From NCBI RefSeq assembly GCF_014205875.1, contig NZ_JACHEN010000028.1:1-64000 (forward strand): DNA of 64,000 nt, read 5' to 3'. A model generated the notes under the pieces. It had not been told where the DNA came from. It saw only the letters and a program-made list of their open reading frames with translations, and ran no database searches. Every line of letters begins with the position of its first letter. Position 1 is the stretch's first letter. Source of the DNA: Anaerosolibacter carboniphilus (GTDB lineage Bacteria; Bacillota; Clostridia; Peptostreptococcales; Thermotaleaceae). Below, in pieces: positions 53,356 to 61,836 of this stretch. Both the position numbers and the translations under genes were made by a program.

Positions 53356-53384
53356 AGTATATATTATTTATATCCCATAATCAA
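53356..53384 (-). promoter_or_regulatory. Promoter of the fapR-plsX-fab operon
   Basis: Minus strand: -35 TTGATT (53379-53384), 17-base spacer, -10 TATACT (53356-53361). Confidence 0.83.
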
Positions 53385-53433
53385 CATTTTTATGAATGAA
53401 ATTCCTTAGACATAAAAAGACAACCTTTTTTTC

Positions 53434-53475
53434 AAAAAGAAAAAATAGTAATGATGAAATCATCATTACTATTTT
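53434..53475 (-). terminator. Terminator after rpmF
   Basis: Minus strand: perfect 16-base stem (53460-53475, 53442-53457) with a 2-base loop followed by TCTTTTTG. It insulates rpmF from the FapR-controlled promoter. Confidence 0.9.
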
Positions 53476-53478
53476 AAA

Positions 53479-53658
53479 TTACTGAACCTTTACTACTTCT
53501 TTGTCATGATAGAATCCACACGCTTTACATACTCTATGTGGTAATTTTGGTTCATGACATTGTGGACACTCTATGATATTAGGGGCTGTCATTTTTATAT
53601 TTGCTGCTCTTCTACTATCTCTTCTTGCTTTAGAAATCTTGCGCTTAGGTACTGCCAT
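53479..53658 (-). CDS. rpmF: 50S ribosomal protein L32
   Basis: 59 residues. It opens [18 protein letters not shown] and keeps the zinc ribbon CPQC / CKAC. The start at 53658 follows GGAGGTGG. Directly after the YceD gene (13 bases), the usual pair. Confidence 0.98.
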   Translation of the reverse strand: MAVPKRKISKARRDSRRAANIKMTAPNIIECPQCHEPKLPHRVCKACGFYHDKEVVKVQ

Positions 53659-53671
53659 TATTTCCACCTCC

Positions 53672-54178
53672 TTAATCTTGTTGTAACAAATCCTTTAATT
53701 TAGCAAGTCTAGGATCAATCTCTTCTATATTACAGTTGCATTCATCAACATTGAGATCTTTGCCACAGACTGAACATAAACCTTTACAATTTTCATCACA
53801 GAGAATCTTCATTGGAAAGGATGTAACCAAAACATCATGTATGATTTCAGACGTATCAATCAGCTCTTCCTCGATCGAATAACACTCATCCATTTCCTCT
53901 TCTTCATCCTCATTATCAATCAATTGTCCATAAACTTTTTCCTTAATTTCCTTCTGAAATCCCTTTAAGCATCTAGCACAGACAAACTCAGCTGTGCCTT
54001 CCACGCTGCCGCTTATGAAAAGTTTATGATCAATCTTCATAACTTCTGCTTTCAATGTAATGGGTGTAATAAAGGTAACCTCATCCCCAAAACAAAACAT
54101 ATCCGTTATTTTTTCACTGATTTCAAAGTTTATGCTACCTTTTTGTCCTGAGATTACTTCTTTAATATTAACTTTCAA
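53672..54178 (-). CDS. YceD/DUF177 protein
   Basis: 168 residues of the DUF177 family, always next to rpmF and needed for 23S rRNA accumulation in some organisms. Features seen are the CARCLKGF motif in the middle and a C-terminal cysteine-rich zinc-like region ([23 protein letters not shown]). The TTG start is behind GAGGTG. Confidence 0.95.
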   Translation of the reverse strand: MKVNIKEVISGQKGSINFEISEKITDMFCFGDEVTFITPITLKAEVMKIDHKLFISGSVEGTAEFVCARCLKGFQKEIKEKVYGQLIDNEDEEEEMDECYSIEEELIDTSEIIHDVLVTSFPMKILCDENCKGLCSVCGKDLNVDECNCNIEEIDPRLAKLKDLLQQD

Positions 54179-54272
54179 TTATTTCACCTCATTATATCGA
54201 CAGATTTTATTATACAAATGGCGCATGTATTTGTCAAGCTAAATTACTTGATACCTATGAATTTATTCTCTA

Positions 54273-54302
54273 TTTAGAAAAGGTAGGACCTCCATCCTAC
54301 CT
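54273..54302 (-). terminator. Terminator after ackA
   Basis: Minus strand: stem AGGTAGGA / TCCTACCT (54295-54302, 54281-54288), then TTTCTAAAT. Confidence 0.8.
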
Positions 54303-54310
54303 CCCCCTAT

Positions 54311-55504
54311 CTACTTTACTAATTCAAGTGTATCTCTTGCAATTACCAACTCCTCATTGGTTGGTACTACTAGAACCTTGACTTTAGATTCATCAGTACT
54401 TACAATTACTTCTTTACCTCTTACGTTATTCTTCGCTGAGTCAATATTGATTCCCATAAACGCGAGACCTTTACAAATCTCTTCTCTATTGGATGCTGAA
54501 TTTTCGCCTAATCCAGCGGTGAATACGACTGCATCTACGCCGCTCATCACAGCCGCAAAGTTTGCAATATATTTTCTTACACGGCTGTTAAATATATCGA
54601 GAGCCAATTGAGCTCTTTCATTGCCTTCTTTGGCAGCCCCTTCGATATCTCTAAAGTCGCTGCTTACACCTGAAATACCCAATACGCCTGATTTTTTGTT
54701 AAGTAGATTGTTAACAGCTTCAATATCTAGTTTTTCTTTTTCCATAATAAACGTTACAATAGCAGGGTCAATATCTCCAGAACGTGTTCCCATTACTAAT
54801 CCTTCTAATGGTGTAAAGCCCATGCTGGTATCAACTGACTTTCCACCATCAATAGCAGCCAAACTTGCTCCATTTCCTAAGTGACAAGTAACAATTTTTA
54901 AGTCTTTGATATCTTTGCCTAACATGTCTGCAGCTCTTTCGGATACATATCTATGGCTTGTACCATGGAACCCGTATCTTCTAATGCCGTATTTTTCATA
55001 CAATTCATATGGCAATGGATAAATGTAAGAGGATTTTGGCATAGTCTGATGGAATGCTGTATCAAATACCCCTACCATAGGGACAGTTGACATCAATTCC
55101 TTACATGCAGCAATACCCATTAGATTCGGTGGGTTATGTAATGGTGCTAATTCAATACATTCTTCAAGAGCTTTAATTACATCATCATTTATCACGACAG
55201 ACCCGCTGAACTTTTCTCCGCCATGAACAACACGATGTCCAACTGCCGAGATTTCACTCATATCCTTGATCGCACCATGATTCTTATCAACAAGAGCATC
55301 AAGTACCAAAGATAGGGCTACCTTGTGATTTTCCATAGGCTGTTGAATAACGGCCTTGTCTTTTCCCTCAGCTTCATGCTTTAGAATAGATCCTTCGATA
55401 CCGATTCTTTCTACTAAACCTTTTGCTAGAACACTTTCATCTGCCATGTTGATCAACTGATACTTTAAAGATGAACTACCGCAATTAATTACCAATACAT
55501 TCAT
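54311..55504 (-). CDS. ackA: Acetate kinase
   Basis: 397 residues, full length ASKHA kinase: [14 protein letters not shown] at the start, [34 protein letters not shown]-site [17 protein letters not shown] and [14 protein letters not shown]. It converts acetyl phosphate plus ADP to acetate plus ATP, the ATP-yielding end of acetogenic or fermentative metabolism. pta is not adjacent in this window. The start follows TAGGAGG; promoter at 55585-55612. Confidence 0.98.
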   Translation of the reverse strand: MNVLVINCGSSSLKYQLINMADESVLAKGLVERIGIEGSILKHEAEGKDKAVIQQPMENHKVALSLVLDALVDKNHGAIKDMSEISAVGHRVVHGGEKFSGSVVINDDVIKALEECIELAPLHNPPNLMGIAACKELMSTVPMVGVFDTAFHQTMPKSSYIYPLPYELYEKYGIRRYGFHGTSHRYVSERAADMLGKDIKDLKIVTCHLGNGASLAAIDGGKSVDTSMGFTPLEGLVMGTRSGDIDPAIVTFIMEKEKLDIEAVNNLLNKKSGVLGISGVSSDFRDIEGAAKEGNERAQLALDIFNSRVRKYIANFAAVMSGVDAVVFTAGLGENSASNREEICKGLAFMGINIDSAKNNVRGKEVIVSTDESKVKVLVVPTNEELVIARDTLELVK

Positions 55505-55584
55505 TTCTATTAACCTCCTAAATAATTTAATAACAAAGTTACTTTCTATAAAAAAAGCTCATTTCCTTTTATTTCCCCTCTATT

Positions 55585-55612
55585 ATTATAAAATAATTTC
55601 GGATTTTTGCAA
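55585..55612 (-). promoter_or_regulatory. Promoter of ackA
   Basis: Minus strand: -35 TTGCAA (55607-55612), 16-base spacer, -10 TATAAT (55585-55590). Confidence 0.65.
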
Positions 55613-55734
55613 GTTTTATCGAAATTATGTAATAAATATTTCTTTGATATTATTGGCAAAATTCTATAATATTATAAATAGCACAGCGTATCCTTTTCAT
55701 AATCCAGATGGAAAGTTTATAGGAGGAAATATCC

Positions 55735-56988
55735 ATGAAAATACTTGGTCTAATTACGGAATATAACCCTTTTCATAATGGACATAAATATCATCTTGAT
55801 GAGGCAAAAAAAATAACTGGTGCAACCCATACGATCGCAGTTATGAGTGGTAATTTTCTGCAGCGAGGTGAACCTGCAATCACAGATAAATGGCATAGGG
55901 CTGAAATGGCGGTAAGGGAAGGAGTGGATCTGATACTAGAACTTCCTTTTGTTTATGCTTGTAATACTGCAGAACTATTTGCCTATGGTGCTGTTTCAAT
56001 GCTCCATCATTTAAATGCTGTTAATTTTCTCTGTTTTGGCAGTGAAGAGGGTGCCATAGAAAAATTAATGCAGGTTTCCGAGATTCTTCATGTAGAACCG
56101 GAATCTTATAGACACACACTTAAAGCCTATCTAGCAGAAGGATTACCCTATCCACAGGCAAGATCTAACGCATTAAGCCAGTATTTTGAAGATAATGCCC
56201 TTTCTTCAGCGCTTCAATCACCAAATAATATCCTAGGTATCGAATATATAAAAGCCTTACTAAAACTACGTAGTCCAATTCAACCCTTTACACTCAAGCG
56301 TATCAAAGCCGACTATCATTCTACAGAAATAAGGAGTGAAATCTGTAGCGCTACAGCTATTCGAGAGCATCTATCCATAGATCCAAGGGATGTTAATACT
56401 TTATCGAAGGTAATGCCCAATGGTAGCTTGAACACCCTCGAAAATTGTTTCAATTTAGGATTTGGCCCCGTTTTTTATTCGAACTTCGATCAACTTGTCC
56501 TTTATCGTTTGCGTACTATGCCTACTGACGTAATTGCTAATATACCTGATGTCACTGAGGGCCTAGAAAATCGATTCAAAGAGATTAGTATGAAGGCCAC
56601 ATCTCATGCTGAAGTGCTTAATGCTACAAAATCAAAAAGATATACTATGACACGACTGCAAAGGATACTTATTCACGCTCTGATGGATCTTCAGAAACAA
56701 CATCTAGCCTTATTCAATCAAGCCCAGGGTTCCCAATATGCCAGAGTTTTGGCTTTTTCCAAAAATGGCTCTTCACTGATAAGGCACTTGAAAAAGTATT
56801 CCAACATACCCATCCTTACAAATATTAATAGGGAGCCATTGGAAGCCGAGGTAGCAAAGCAAATGCTAGCCTTTGACATTAAAGCCACAAATATTTATAG
56901 TATCGCCTACCCTAATCCAGCAAATCGCAAAGGTGGATGGGATTATTATAAAAAACCTTTTTTTCTTCACAATGATCTCAATTCCTAA
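55735..56988 (+). CDS. tmcAL: tRNA(Met) cytidine acetate ligase TmcAL (YlbM)
   Basis: 417 residues of the nucleotidyltransferase-like family. The nucleotide motif NPFHNGH is at 11-17, and further typical parts are VMSGNFLQRGEPAITDKWHR and FGSEEGAIEKL. TmcAL activates acetate as acetyl-AMP and acetylates C34 of elongator tRNA-Met, which keeps AUG reading accurate. It is divergent from ackA, which produces acetate. The start follows TAGGAGG. A bidirectional terminator follows. Confidence 0.95.
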   Translation: MKILGLITEYNPFHNGHKYHLDEAKKITGATHTIAVMSGNFLQRGEPAITDKWHRAEMAVREGVDLILELPFVYACNTAELFAYGAVSMLHHLNAVNFLCFGSEEGAIEKLMQVSEILHVEPESYRHTLKAYLAEGLPYPQARSNALSQYFEDNALSSALQSPNNILGIEYIKALLKLRSPIQPFTLKRIKADYHSTEIRSEICSATAIREHLSIDPRDVNTLSKVMPNGSLNTLENCFNLGFGPVFYSNFDQLVLYRLRTMPTDVIANIPDVTEGLENRFKEISMKATSHAEVLNATKSKRYTMTRLQRILIHALMDLQKQHLALFNQAQGSQYARVLAFSKNGSSLIRHLKKYSNIPILTNINREPLEAEVAKQMLAFDIKATNIYSIAYPNPANRKGGWDYYKKPFFLHNDLNS

Positions 56989-57014
56989 GTTTTCTCAAGT
57001 TCGTTCTTTCAAAT

Positions 57015-57050
57015 GAAAAACCAAGACCAGTTCATGGGTCTTGGTTTTTC
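57015..57050. terminator. Bidirectional terminator between tmcAL and the glyoxalase-like gene
   Basis: Perfect 14-base stem GAAAAACCAAGACC / GGTCTTGGTTTTTC (57015-57028, 57037-57050), with U-rich arms on both strands. Confidence 0.9.
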
Positions 57051-57066
57051 TATCTCTATCTCTATC

Positions 57067-57435
57067 TTATCTTTTGGGCACAATTTCAATCCAGTAACCA
57101 TCTGGATCTTCTATAAAATAGATTCCCATCTGCTGATTCTCGTAACATATGCATCCCATCTCTTTGTGGAACTTATATGCTGCATCAAATTCATCCACCA
57201 TAAATGCAAGATGGATTTCATTATCTCCAAGATCATAAGGCTCTTGGCGATCACGGAGCCAGGTCAACTCTAGTTTATGTGGGGTAACCTCATCCCCTAA
57301 AAAAACAAGAATAAAGCTTCCATCTGAGGCCTCTTTCCTTCTGGTTTCCACTAAACCAAGAGCATCCTTGTAAAAGGATGTGCTTTTCTCTAAGTCAAGT
57401 ACATTTAAGTTGTTATGTGCAAAAACAAATTTCAT
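57067..57435 (-). CDS. Glyoxalase I-like (VOC-family) protein
   Basis: 122 residues, vicinal-oxygen-chelate fold in two beta-alpha-beta units. It opens FAHNNLNVLDLEKSTSFYKD and ends IYFIEDPDGYWIEIVPK. Metal ligands fit H7, a glutamate near 55, H near 75 and E near 118. Most similar in type to lactoylglutathione lyase, but clostridia usually lack glutathione, so the true substrate is open. The start follows TAGGAGG. Confidence 0.85.
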   Translation of the reverse strand: MKFVFAHNNLNVLDLEKSTSFYKDALGLVETRRKEASDGSFILVFLGDEVTPHKLELTWLRDRQEPYDLGDNEIHLAFMVDEFDAAYKFHKEMGCICYENQQMGIYFIEDPDGYWIEIVPKR

Positions 57436-57741
57436 TTTTCTTACCTCCTATGTAATTTTTTTCATATTGTCCCTTTTTAAAGGTGGTCAATATAATTCTT
57501 TTCTAATCCTATCATACCAAAGAATGTCATAAATTCAAATCCATTACCTACTCATATCCGCTTTCATAAAAATTGTTGAAAGCCGTTGAAATTTCACTAT
57601 TTCCTAGGAAATTCAAGATTAGAATCACACAGTTCTTTTTGATATTTTCTATTTATATGTAGTTCTTATGAAAAATACGCATCTTCATGGGTTCACGAAA
57701 ATATACTTTAATATAATAAGTCCCATGGAGGAGGTCCTATC
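57436..57741. other. 306-base spacer between divergent genes
   Basis: Gene-free. A TTCACG and TATAAT pair (57693-57718 region) faces the DUF4177 gene, but the spacing is poor (14 bases). Nothing else is supported. Confidence 0.3.
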
Positions 57742-57957
57742 ATGTATGAATATACTTATGTAAAGCTGGATTTAAGTTTCTGGACACGGGAAGTTGAGCA
57801 AGACTATCATAAGATTATTGAAGAATACGGAAAACAGGGTTGGAGATTCATACAGATTTTTGCTCCCCCAGCCACAAGCTATGGTACAGCAAAATACTAT
57901 GAGCTTATATTTGAAAGGATTACTATCCCTGTATCCCTAAATAACGATATCAAATGA
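57742..57957 (+). CDS. DUF4177-family protein
   Basis: 71 residues. The compact YKIIEEYGKQGWRFIQIFAP pattern (starting EYTYVKLDLS) is typical of DUF4177, small cytoplasmic proteins of unknown role. The start follows GGAGGAGG. 105 bases before ylbJ; co-transcription is possible but not evident. Confidence 0.78.
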   Translation: MYEYTYVKLDLSFWTREVEQDYHKIIEEYGKQGWRFIQIFAPPATSYGTAKYYELIFERITIPVSLNNDIK

Positions 57958-58062
57958 AACACTTAAATTCTATTTGAGCATTTCAACACCTGTACTTTAG
58001 TAATAAATGCACTTAACGCTCATATATATATCATATACGTATGTCAGTTTTGGAGGACACTC

Positions 58063-59352
58063 ATGATACTCATATTATTATTTGCCACTACACTTCTATT
58101 TCTTAAATTCAGATACAAAAAATACTCTACGACAGTTTCAAGATTGTTGCTGATCTCCTCTACTCTTTTTTTTGTCATTTTTCTCATATCATATCCTAAA
58201 GAAGCCGTTCAGTCTGCAAAAAATGGCGTAGATATATGGTTTAATATCGTCTTGCCTTCTTTACTTCCTTTTTTTATCGGAGCAGAGCTTTTGATTCGTC
58301 TAGGCGTTGTAAGCTTTATCGGCTCTATCTTGGAGCCTCTCATTCGACCTGTATTTAATGTTCCTGGAGAAGGCTCTTTTGTATTTGCTATGAGTCTCAC
58401 ATCTGGATATCCCGTGGGTGTAAAGATTGTTTCAAAGCTAAGAAAGGAAGGTATCTTTTCCAAGGAGGAAGGCCAACGGGTTATGTCTTTTTCTAGTACC
58501 TCTGGTCCTCTCTTTATGCTAGGTGCTGTCGCTATTGGCATGTTCCATAGTATCGCCCTAGGTACGATGATCGCTTTATCTCATTATCTTGGTGCAATCG
58601 CCACCGGCATAGTTTTTCGTTTCTATAAAAGAAATATAAAGGCTACAATACATCCAATGGGAAAAAATCATAGCATTACTCATGCATTCAAACAGTTGAT
58701 GAATAGCAAAGTCCATCCAAAACAGCCTTTTGGCAGAATCTTAGGCGAATCTGTAAAAGAATCTATTGAAACCATTCTTATCGTAGGAGGATTTATCATT
58801 TTATTCTCTGTGATAATTAATATCCTATCTATTTCAAAAATTATTTTGTTCTTTTCAAGCTTATTGTTGCCGCTTTGGAAATGGCTGGGTTTCAACCAAG
58901 AAATACAACATGGTATTATTAGTGGAATATTTGAAATCACTGTAGGGTGTAAATTAATATCTCAAGTTCAAAGCATTTCTTTTTTGCAACAAGCAATTAT
59001 TGCTACCATGATTATCTCTTGGAGCGGTCTCTCTATCATAGCCCAAGCTGCCAGTATGATCCACGATACAGATCTAAGTGTATCCGTATATGTCTGTTCT
59101 AAGCTGCTGCATTCTATTTTTTCGGGTTTCTTTGCTTTTCTTTTGGTTCCACTATATCAATTTACTGCAAGTAATTTAAATATGCCGGTCTTTCATCCTA
59201 CACTTTCCCCCGGTCTAACTGAAACCTGGTCTGATAAAGTGTTCTTCTCATGTCAGCTGTTTACAATAATCGTTCTTACACTCATTGCAATTTCCATTAT
59301 TTTTGCGAGTGTCTTTAACAAGTTTTCCAGCACTTTTTTAACTAAAAAATGA
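58063..59352 (+). CDS. ylbJ: Sporulation integral membrane protein YlbJ
   Basis: 429 residues with about nine membrane helices in two Gate/nucleoside-recognition-type halves. Typical segments are NIVLPSLLPFFIGAELLIRL, SLTSGYPVGVKIVSKLRKEG, SFSSTSGPLFMLGAVAIGMF and the second-half SWSGLSIIAQAASM. In Bacillus ylbJ is made in the mother cell under sigma-E and is needed for normal spore cortex. It sits near coaD and rsmD here as in Bacillus. The start follows TTGGAGG. Its stop codon is part of a shared terminator. Confidence 0.93.
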   Translation: MILILLFATTLLFLKFRYKKYSTTVSRLLLISSTLFFVIFLISYPKEAVQSAKNGVDIWFNIVLPSLLPFFIGAELLIRLGVVSFIGSILEPLIRPVFNVPGEGSFVFAMSLTSGYPVGVKIVSKLRKEGIFSKEEGQRVMSFSSTSGPLFMLGAVAIGMFHSIALGTMIALSHYLGAIATGIVFRFYKRNIKATIHPMGKNHSITHAFKQLMNSKVHPKQPFGRILGESVKESIETILIVGGFIILFSVIINILSISKIILFFSSLLLPLWKWLGFNQEIQHGIISGIFEITVGCKLISQVQSISFLQQAIIATMIISWSGLSIIAQAASMIHDTDLSVSVYVCSKLLHSIFSGFFAFLLVPLYQFTASNLNMPVFHPTLSPGLTETWSDKVFFSCQLFTIIVLTLIAISIIFASVFNKFSSTFLTKK

Positions 59353-59369
59353 AGGGTTACCCCTTCATT
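59348..59369. terminator. Shared terminator holding both stop codons
   Basis: Perfect 9-base stem AATGAAGGG / CCCTTCATT (59348-59356, 59361-59369) with a TTAC loop. The ylbJ TGA (59350-59352) lies in the left arm and the TAA of the convergent gene (59357-59359) in the loop. Only four bases separate the two coding regions. Confidence 0.83.
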
Positions 59370-59806
59370 CCTTTTAATTCTTTTCTATTGTGTTTAATGG
59401 TATTTCCCAATTTTTCCAGACTTTCTTCAATACCAGCCAACAGTTCGTCAGCGTATTGTCGAGCTCCCAGTCTAATTTCCTTTGCATGGGCTTGTCCTTG
59501 TTCAATGATTTCTTCTGCTCTTTTTTGAGCCAGCCTCGTAATCTCGTCTTTCTCTACCATTTCTTCGATATGAGTCCGTGCATCTTTCATAATTGCTTCT
59601 GCTTCCTGCTGTGCATCTACAAGGATTCTTTGTCGCTCCTCCTTAATCCACTGGGCCTGCTTCACCTCATCTGGTAATTGGATTCTGATTTCCTTAATAA
59701 TATCCAAAATATCTCCACGATCTACTAAGGTTTTGCCAGCAAATGGTATTGTAGAGCTATTTTCAACAATATCCTCTAATTCATCAAGCAATCTCAATAC
59801 ATTCAT
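59357..59806 (-). CDS. Helical (ATPase-subunit-like/DivIVA-like) protein
   Basis: 149 residues, almost entirely amphipathic helix rich in Glu, Lys, Ala and Gln (EERQRILVDAQQEAEAIMKD, QKRAEEIIEQGQAHAKEIRL). This resembles b-type ATPase stalk or DivIVA-like coiled coils. No catalytic motif is present. Homologues stand next to coaD in clostridia and are often annotated as ATPase; function is unknown. 20 bases after coaD. The start follows AGGGGGG. Confidence 0.75.
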   Translation of the reverse strand: MNVLRLLDELEDIVENSSTIPFAGKTLVDRGDILDIIKEIRIQLPDEVKQAQWIKEERQRILVDAQQEAEAIMKDARTHIEEMVEKDEITRLAQKRAEEIIEQGQAHAKEIRLGARQYADELLAGIEESLEKLGNTIKHNRKELKGMKG

Positions 59807-59826
59807 ACGATTCCCCCCTTATTGCA

Positions 59827-60306
59827 TTATAGCCTCACTTTTTTCTTCATAGCCTCTATTACTTCATCTGGTACTAAGCCTTTAATACAGCCGTTAAACC
59901 TAAATACTTCCTTTACCAGACTAGAGCTCAGATATGAATACTCGCCGCTAGTCATCATAAAGATTGTTTCAACATCGGGATTGAGTTTTCTATTCATCAA
60001 AGCCATTTGCAACTCATATTCAAAATCTGAAACGGCTCTTAGCCCTTTTACAATGCTGCTAATGTTATTTTTCGTAACATAATCAGCCAGCAGACCAGAA
60101 AAACTATCTATTTCAACATTTTGGATGTCTTTCGTAACTTGAAAAAGCAAGTCCATCTTTTCCTCAACAGTAAAGAGAGGTGTTTTATTGGCATTATGTA
60201 ATACAGCAACAATTACTTTATCAAACAACTTCGATGATCTTTTGATGATATCGAGATGTCCATTCGTTACTGGATCAAAGCTACCTGGATATACTGCTAT
60301 TCTCAT
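59827..60306 (-). CDS. coaD: Phosphopantetheine adenylyltransferase
   Basis: 159 residues. The nucleotidyltransferase motif TNGH is at 14-17 in [18 protein letters not shown], with [20 protein letters not shown] and the C-terminal [15 protein letters not shown]. It makes dephospho-CoA from phosphopantetheine. Its start overlaps the rsmD stop (ATGA), so the pair is coupled. Confidence 0.98.
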   Translation of the reverse strand: MRIAVYPGSFDPVTNGHLDIIKRSSKLFDKVIVAVLHNANKTPLFTVEEKMDLLFQVTKDIQNVEIDSFSGLLADYVTKNNISSIVKGLRAVSDFEYELQMALMNRKLNPDVETIFMMTSGEYSYLSSSLVKEVFRFNGCIKGLVPDEVIEAMKKKVRL

Positions 60307-60863
60307 TTTAATGCCTCCCTTGAATAGATCGAAATATTGGTATCTCCATATCGTCTATCCTTCATCTTTAGTAAGTTTCCTATTTCATCTGGTAAAACAT
60401 CTTCAACTTTGTGCTCAATAACGATGATTCCATCAGTATTCAACAATCCATTTACTTCAATACCTTCCACGCAAGGAATAATGAATCCTTTCATATATGG
60501 TGGATCTAAAAATATTATATCAAATTTTTCGCCCTTTATAGCAAATTCCTTTAAAGCTCTTATAGCATCGGTCAATAAAACAACACTTTGATCCAAAAGT
60601 CCTAGAATTGTTAAATTCTCTTTTACGATCCCTAGGCTTTGCTTATTATTCTCAATAAAATAGGCTTTTTGTGCTCCTCTACTTAATGCTTCAATACCTA
60701 GACTTCCCGAGCCAGCAAATAAATCTAATACAATACTGTCAGCAAGATGGGAATATATCATGCTAAAAATTGACTCTTTTACACGATCTGTTGTAGGTCT
60801 TGTATGGAGTCCATCAGGAGCCTTTATTTTTCTGCCTCTTAATTCACCAGCAATTACTCTCAA
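60303..60863 (-). CDS. rsmD: 16S rRNA (guanine-966-N2) methyltransferase RsmD
   Basis: 186 residues. It opens [16 protein letters not shown], with the SAM motif DLFAGSG (47-53) and the catalytic DPPY (120-123). It methylates G966 of 16S rRNA. I chose the TTG at 60863, the usual protein start with GGGAGAGG before it; the longer upstream frame has a non-conserved hydrophobic extension. Confidence 0.96.
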   Translation of the reverse strand: MRVIAGELRGRKIKAPDGLHTRPTTDRVKESIFSMIYSHLADSIVLDLFAGSGSLGIEALSRGAQKAYFIENNKQSLGIVKENLTILGLLDQSVVLLTDAIRALKEFAIKGEKFDIIFLDPPYMKGFIIPCVEGIEVNGLLNTDGIIVIEHKVEDVLPDEIGNLLKMKDRRYGDTNISIYSREALK

Positions 60864-60910
60864 AAGTATTCCTCTCCCTTCAATAAATATTTTAGCATAT
60901 ATGTAAAATA

Positions 60911-60948
60911 TAAACAAAAAGAATCTTACACGTTTCGACGTATTCTTT
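60911..60948 (-). promoter_or_regulatory. Terminator-like hairpin in the rsmD-coaD leader
   Basis: Minus strand: stem AAAGAAT-ACGT / ACGT-(GTAAG)-ATTCTTT with a CGAA loop, followed by TTTTTGTTT. It stands between a possible promoter (TATAAT at 60974-60979) and the rsmD start, so it could act as an attenuator. Confidence 0.5.
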
Positions 60949-61035
60949 GTATAAAAATAACCTATATGCACATATTATATACAAGCACATTAAATATAAT
61001 TCCCCTTATAGCTCTTCCTTCATTTCTCCTCTCCC

Positions 61036-61070
61036 AATACTGGTGATTCCTCGCCAGTATTTTATTTTTC
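61036..61070 (+). terminator. Orphan terminator facing right
   Basis: Plus strand: perfect 8-base stem AATACTGG / CCAGTATT (61036-61043, 61054-61061) followed by TTATTTTTC. No plus-strand gene precedes it. Confidence 0.6.
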
Positions 61071-61125
61071 ATTCTCAGTTCTCATAATAGGTATATTCTA
61101 ATCCATTGTTCGATTTTCATTGTAA

Positions 61126-61160
61126 AATAAAAAAGACACACAAAGTGTGTCTTTTTTATT
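61126..61160 (-). terminator. Terminator after the first SASP gene
   Basis: Perfect 16-base stem (61126-61141, 61145-61160) around a 3-base loop, 17 bases past the stop, with an A/U-rich arm giving the U-tract. Confidence 0.9.
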
Positions 61161-61173
61161 TGGATAGGATAGA

Positions 61174-61387
61174 ATTCTTATCTACCTGCCATTGATCTTT
61201 CAGCCATCTCAACTAGTCTCTTAGTCATGTATCCACCTACATAACCATTTTGTCTAGCTGTTAAATTTCCTTTATCTACTGTTTGATAGTTGCTTAATCC
61301 TAGTTCTCCAGCGATTTCAAGTTTCATAGAATCTAATGCAGCTTTAGCTTCAGGAACTACCTTTTGATTTGTGTTTCTTGACATCTC
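61174..61387 (-). repeat. Direct repeat, copy 1 (SASP gene)
   Basis: A 214-base unit matching 61527-61740 at all but two positions. It covers the whole coding region plus a few flanking bases. The flanks outside it differ. Confidence 0.93.
61178..61384 (-). CDS. Alpha/beta-type small acid-soluble spore protein (copy 1)
   Basis: 68 residues. It contains the two conserved SASP blocks, KLEIAGELGLSNYQ (with the GPR-protease cleavage region) and NGYVGGYMTKRLVEMAERS. These proteins coat spore DNA in A-like form and protect it from UV, then feed germination. The start at 61384 follows CAGGAGGTG. It differs from copy 2 at two residues (V vs A after QT; A vs S before GR). Expected under sigma-G in the forespore. 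Confidence 0.96.
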   Translation of the reverse strand: MSRNTNQKVVPEAKAALDSMKLEIAGELGLSNYQTVDKGNLTARQNGYVGGYMTKRLVEMAERSMAGR

Positions 61388-61490
61388 GTCTTCACCTCCT
61401 GTTGTTTGTACTATTAATTTAACCCGTATAAGTTTTTTTACTCTAGCAATTTTTTCATGTTCTGCTAACAAATTCAGTCTTTATTATATA

Positions 61491-61523
61491 AAAAAAGAAA
61501 GACTGATTCAGTCTTTCTTTTTT
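61491..61523 (-). terminator. Terminator after the second SASP gene
   Basis: Perfect 15-base stem AAAAAAGAAAGACTG / CAGTCTTTCTTTTTT with a 3-base loop, eight bases past the stop. Confidence 0.9.
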
Positions 61524-61526
61524 ATC

Positions 61527-61740
61527 ATTCTTATCTACCTGACATTGATCTTTCAGCCATCTCAACTAGTCTCTTAGTCATGTATCCACCTACATAACCA
61601 TTTTGTCTAGCTGTTAAATTTCCTTTATCTGCTGTTTGATAGTTGCTTAATCCTAGTTCTCCAGCGATTTCAAGTTTCATAGAATCTAATGCAGCTTTAG
61701 CTTCAGGAACTACCTTTTGATTTGTGTTTCTTGACATCTC
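61527..61740 (-). repeat. Direct repeat, copy 2 (SASP gene)
   Basis: Second copy of the 214-base unit, 353 bases from copy 1. Confidence 0.93.
61531..61737 (-). CDS. Alpha/beta-type small acid-soluble spore protein (copy 2)
   Basis: 68 residues, the same family and motifs as copy 1, with which it shares 66 residues. It is preceded by GGGAGGTG and followed by its own terminator, so each copy is a separate transcript. A weak sigma-G-like promoter (CATGCTA, 61822-61828, with GAAATTA 16 bases before) overlaps the recG stop, but needs support. Confidence 0.96.
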   Translation of the reverse strand: MSRNTNQKVVPEAKAALDSMKLEIAGELGLSNYQTADKGNLTARQNGYVGGYMTKRLVEMAERSMSGR

Positions 61741-61836
61741 TTTTCACCTCCCATTAAATTCTAATAATAATTTAACCATTTGGAGGGAAATTATTTCTAG
61801 TAGATTTTAGCAGTTTAGTTATAGCATGGAAACATA

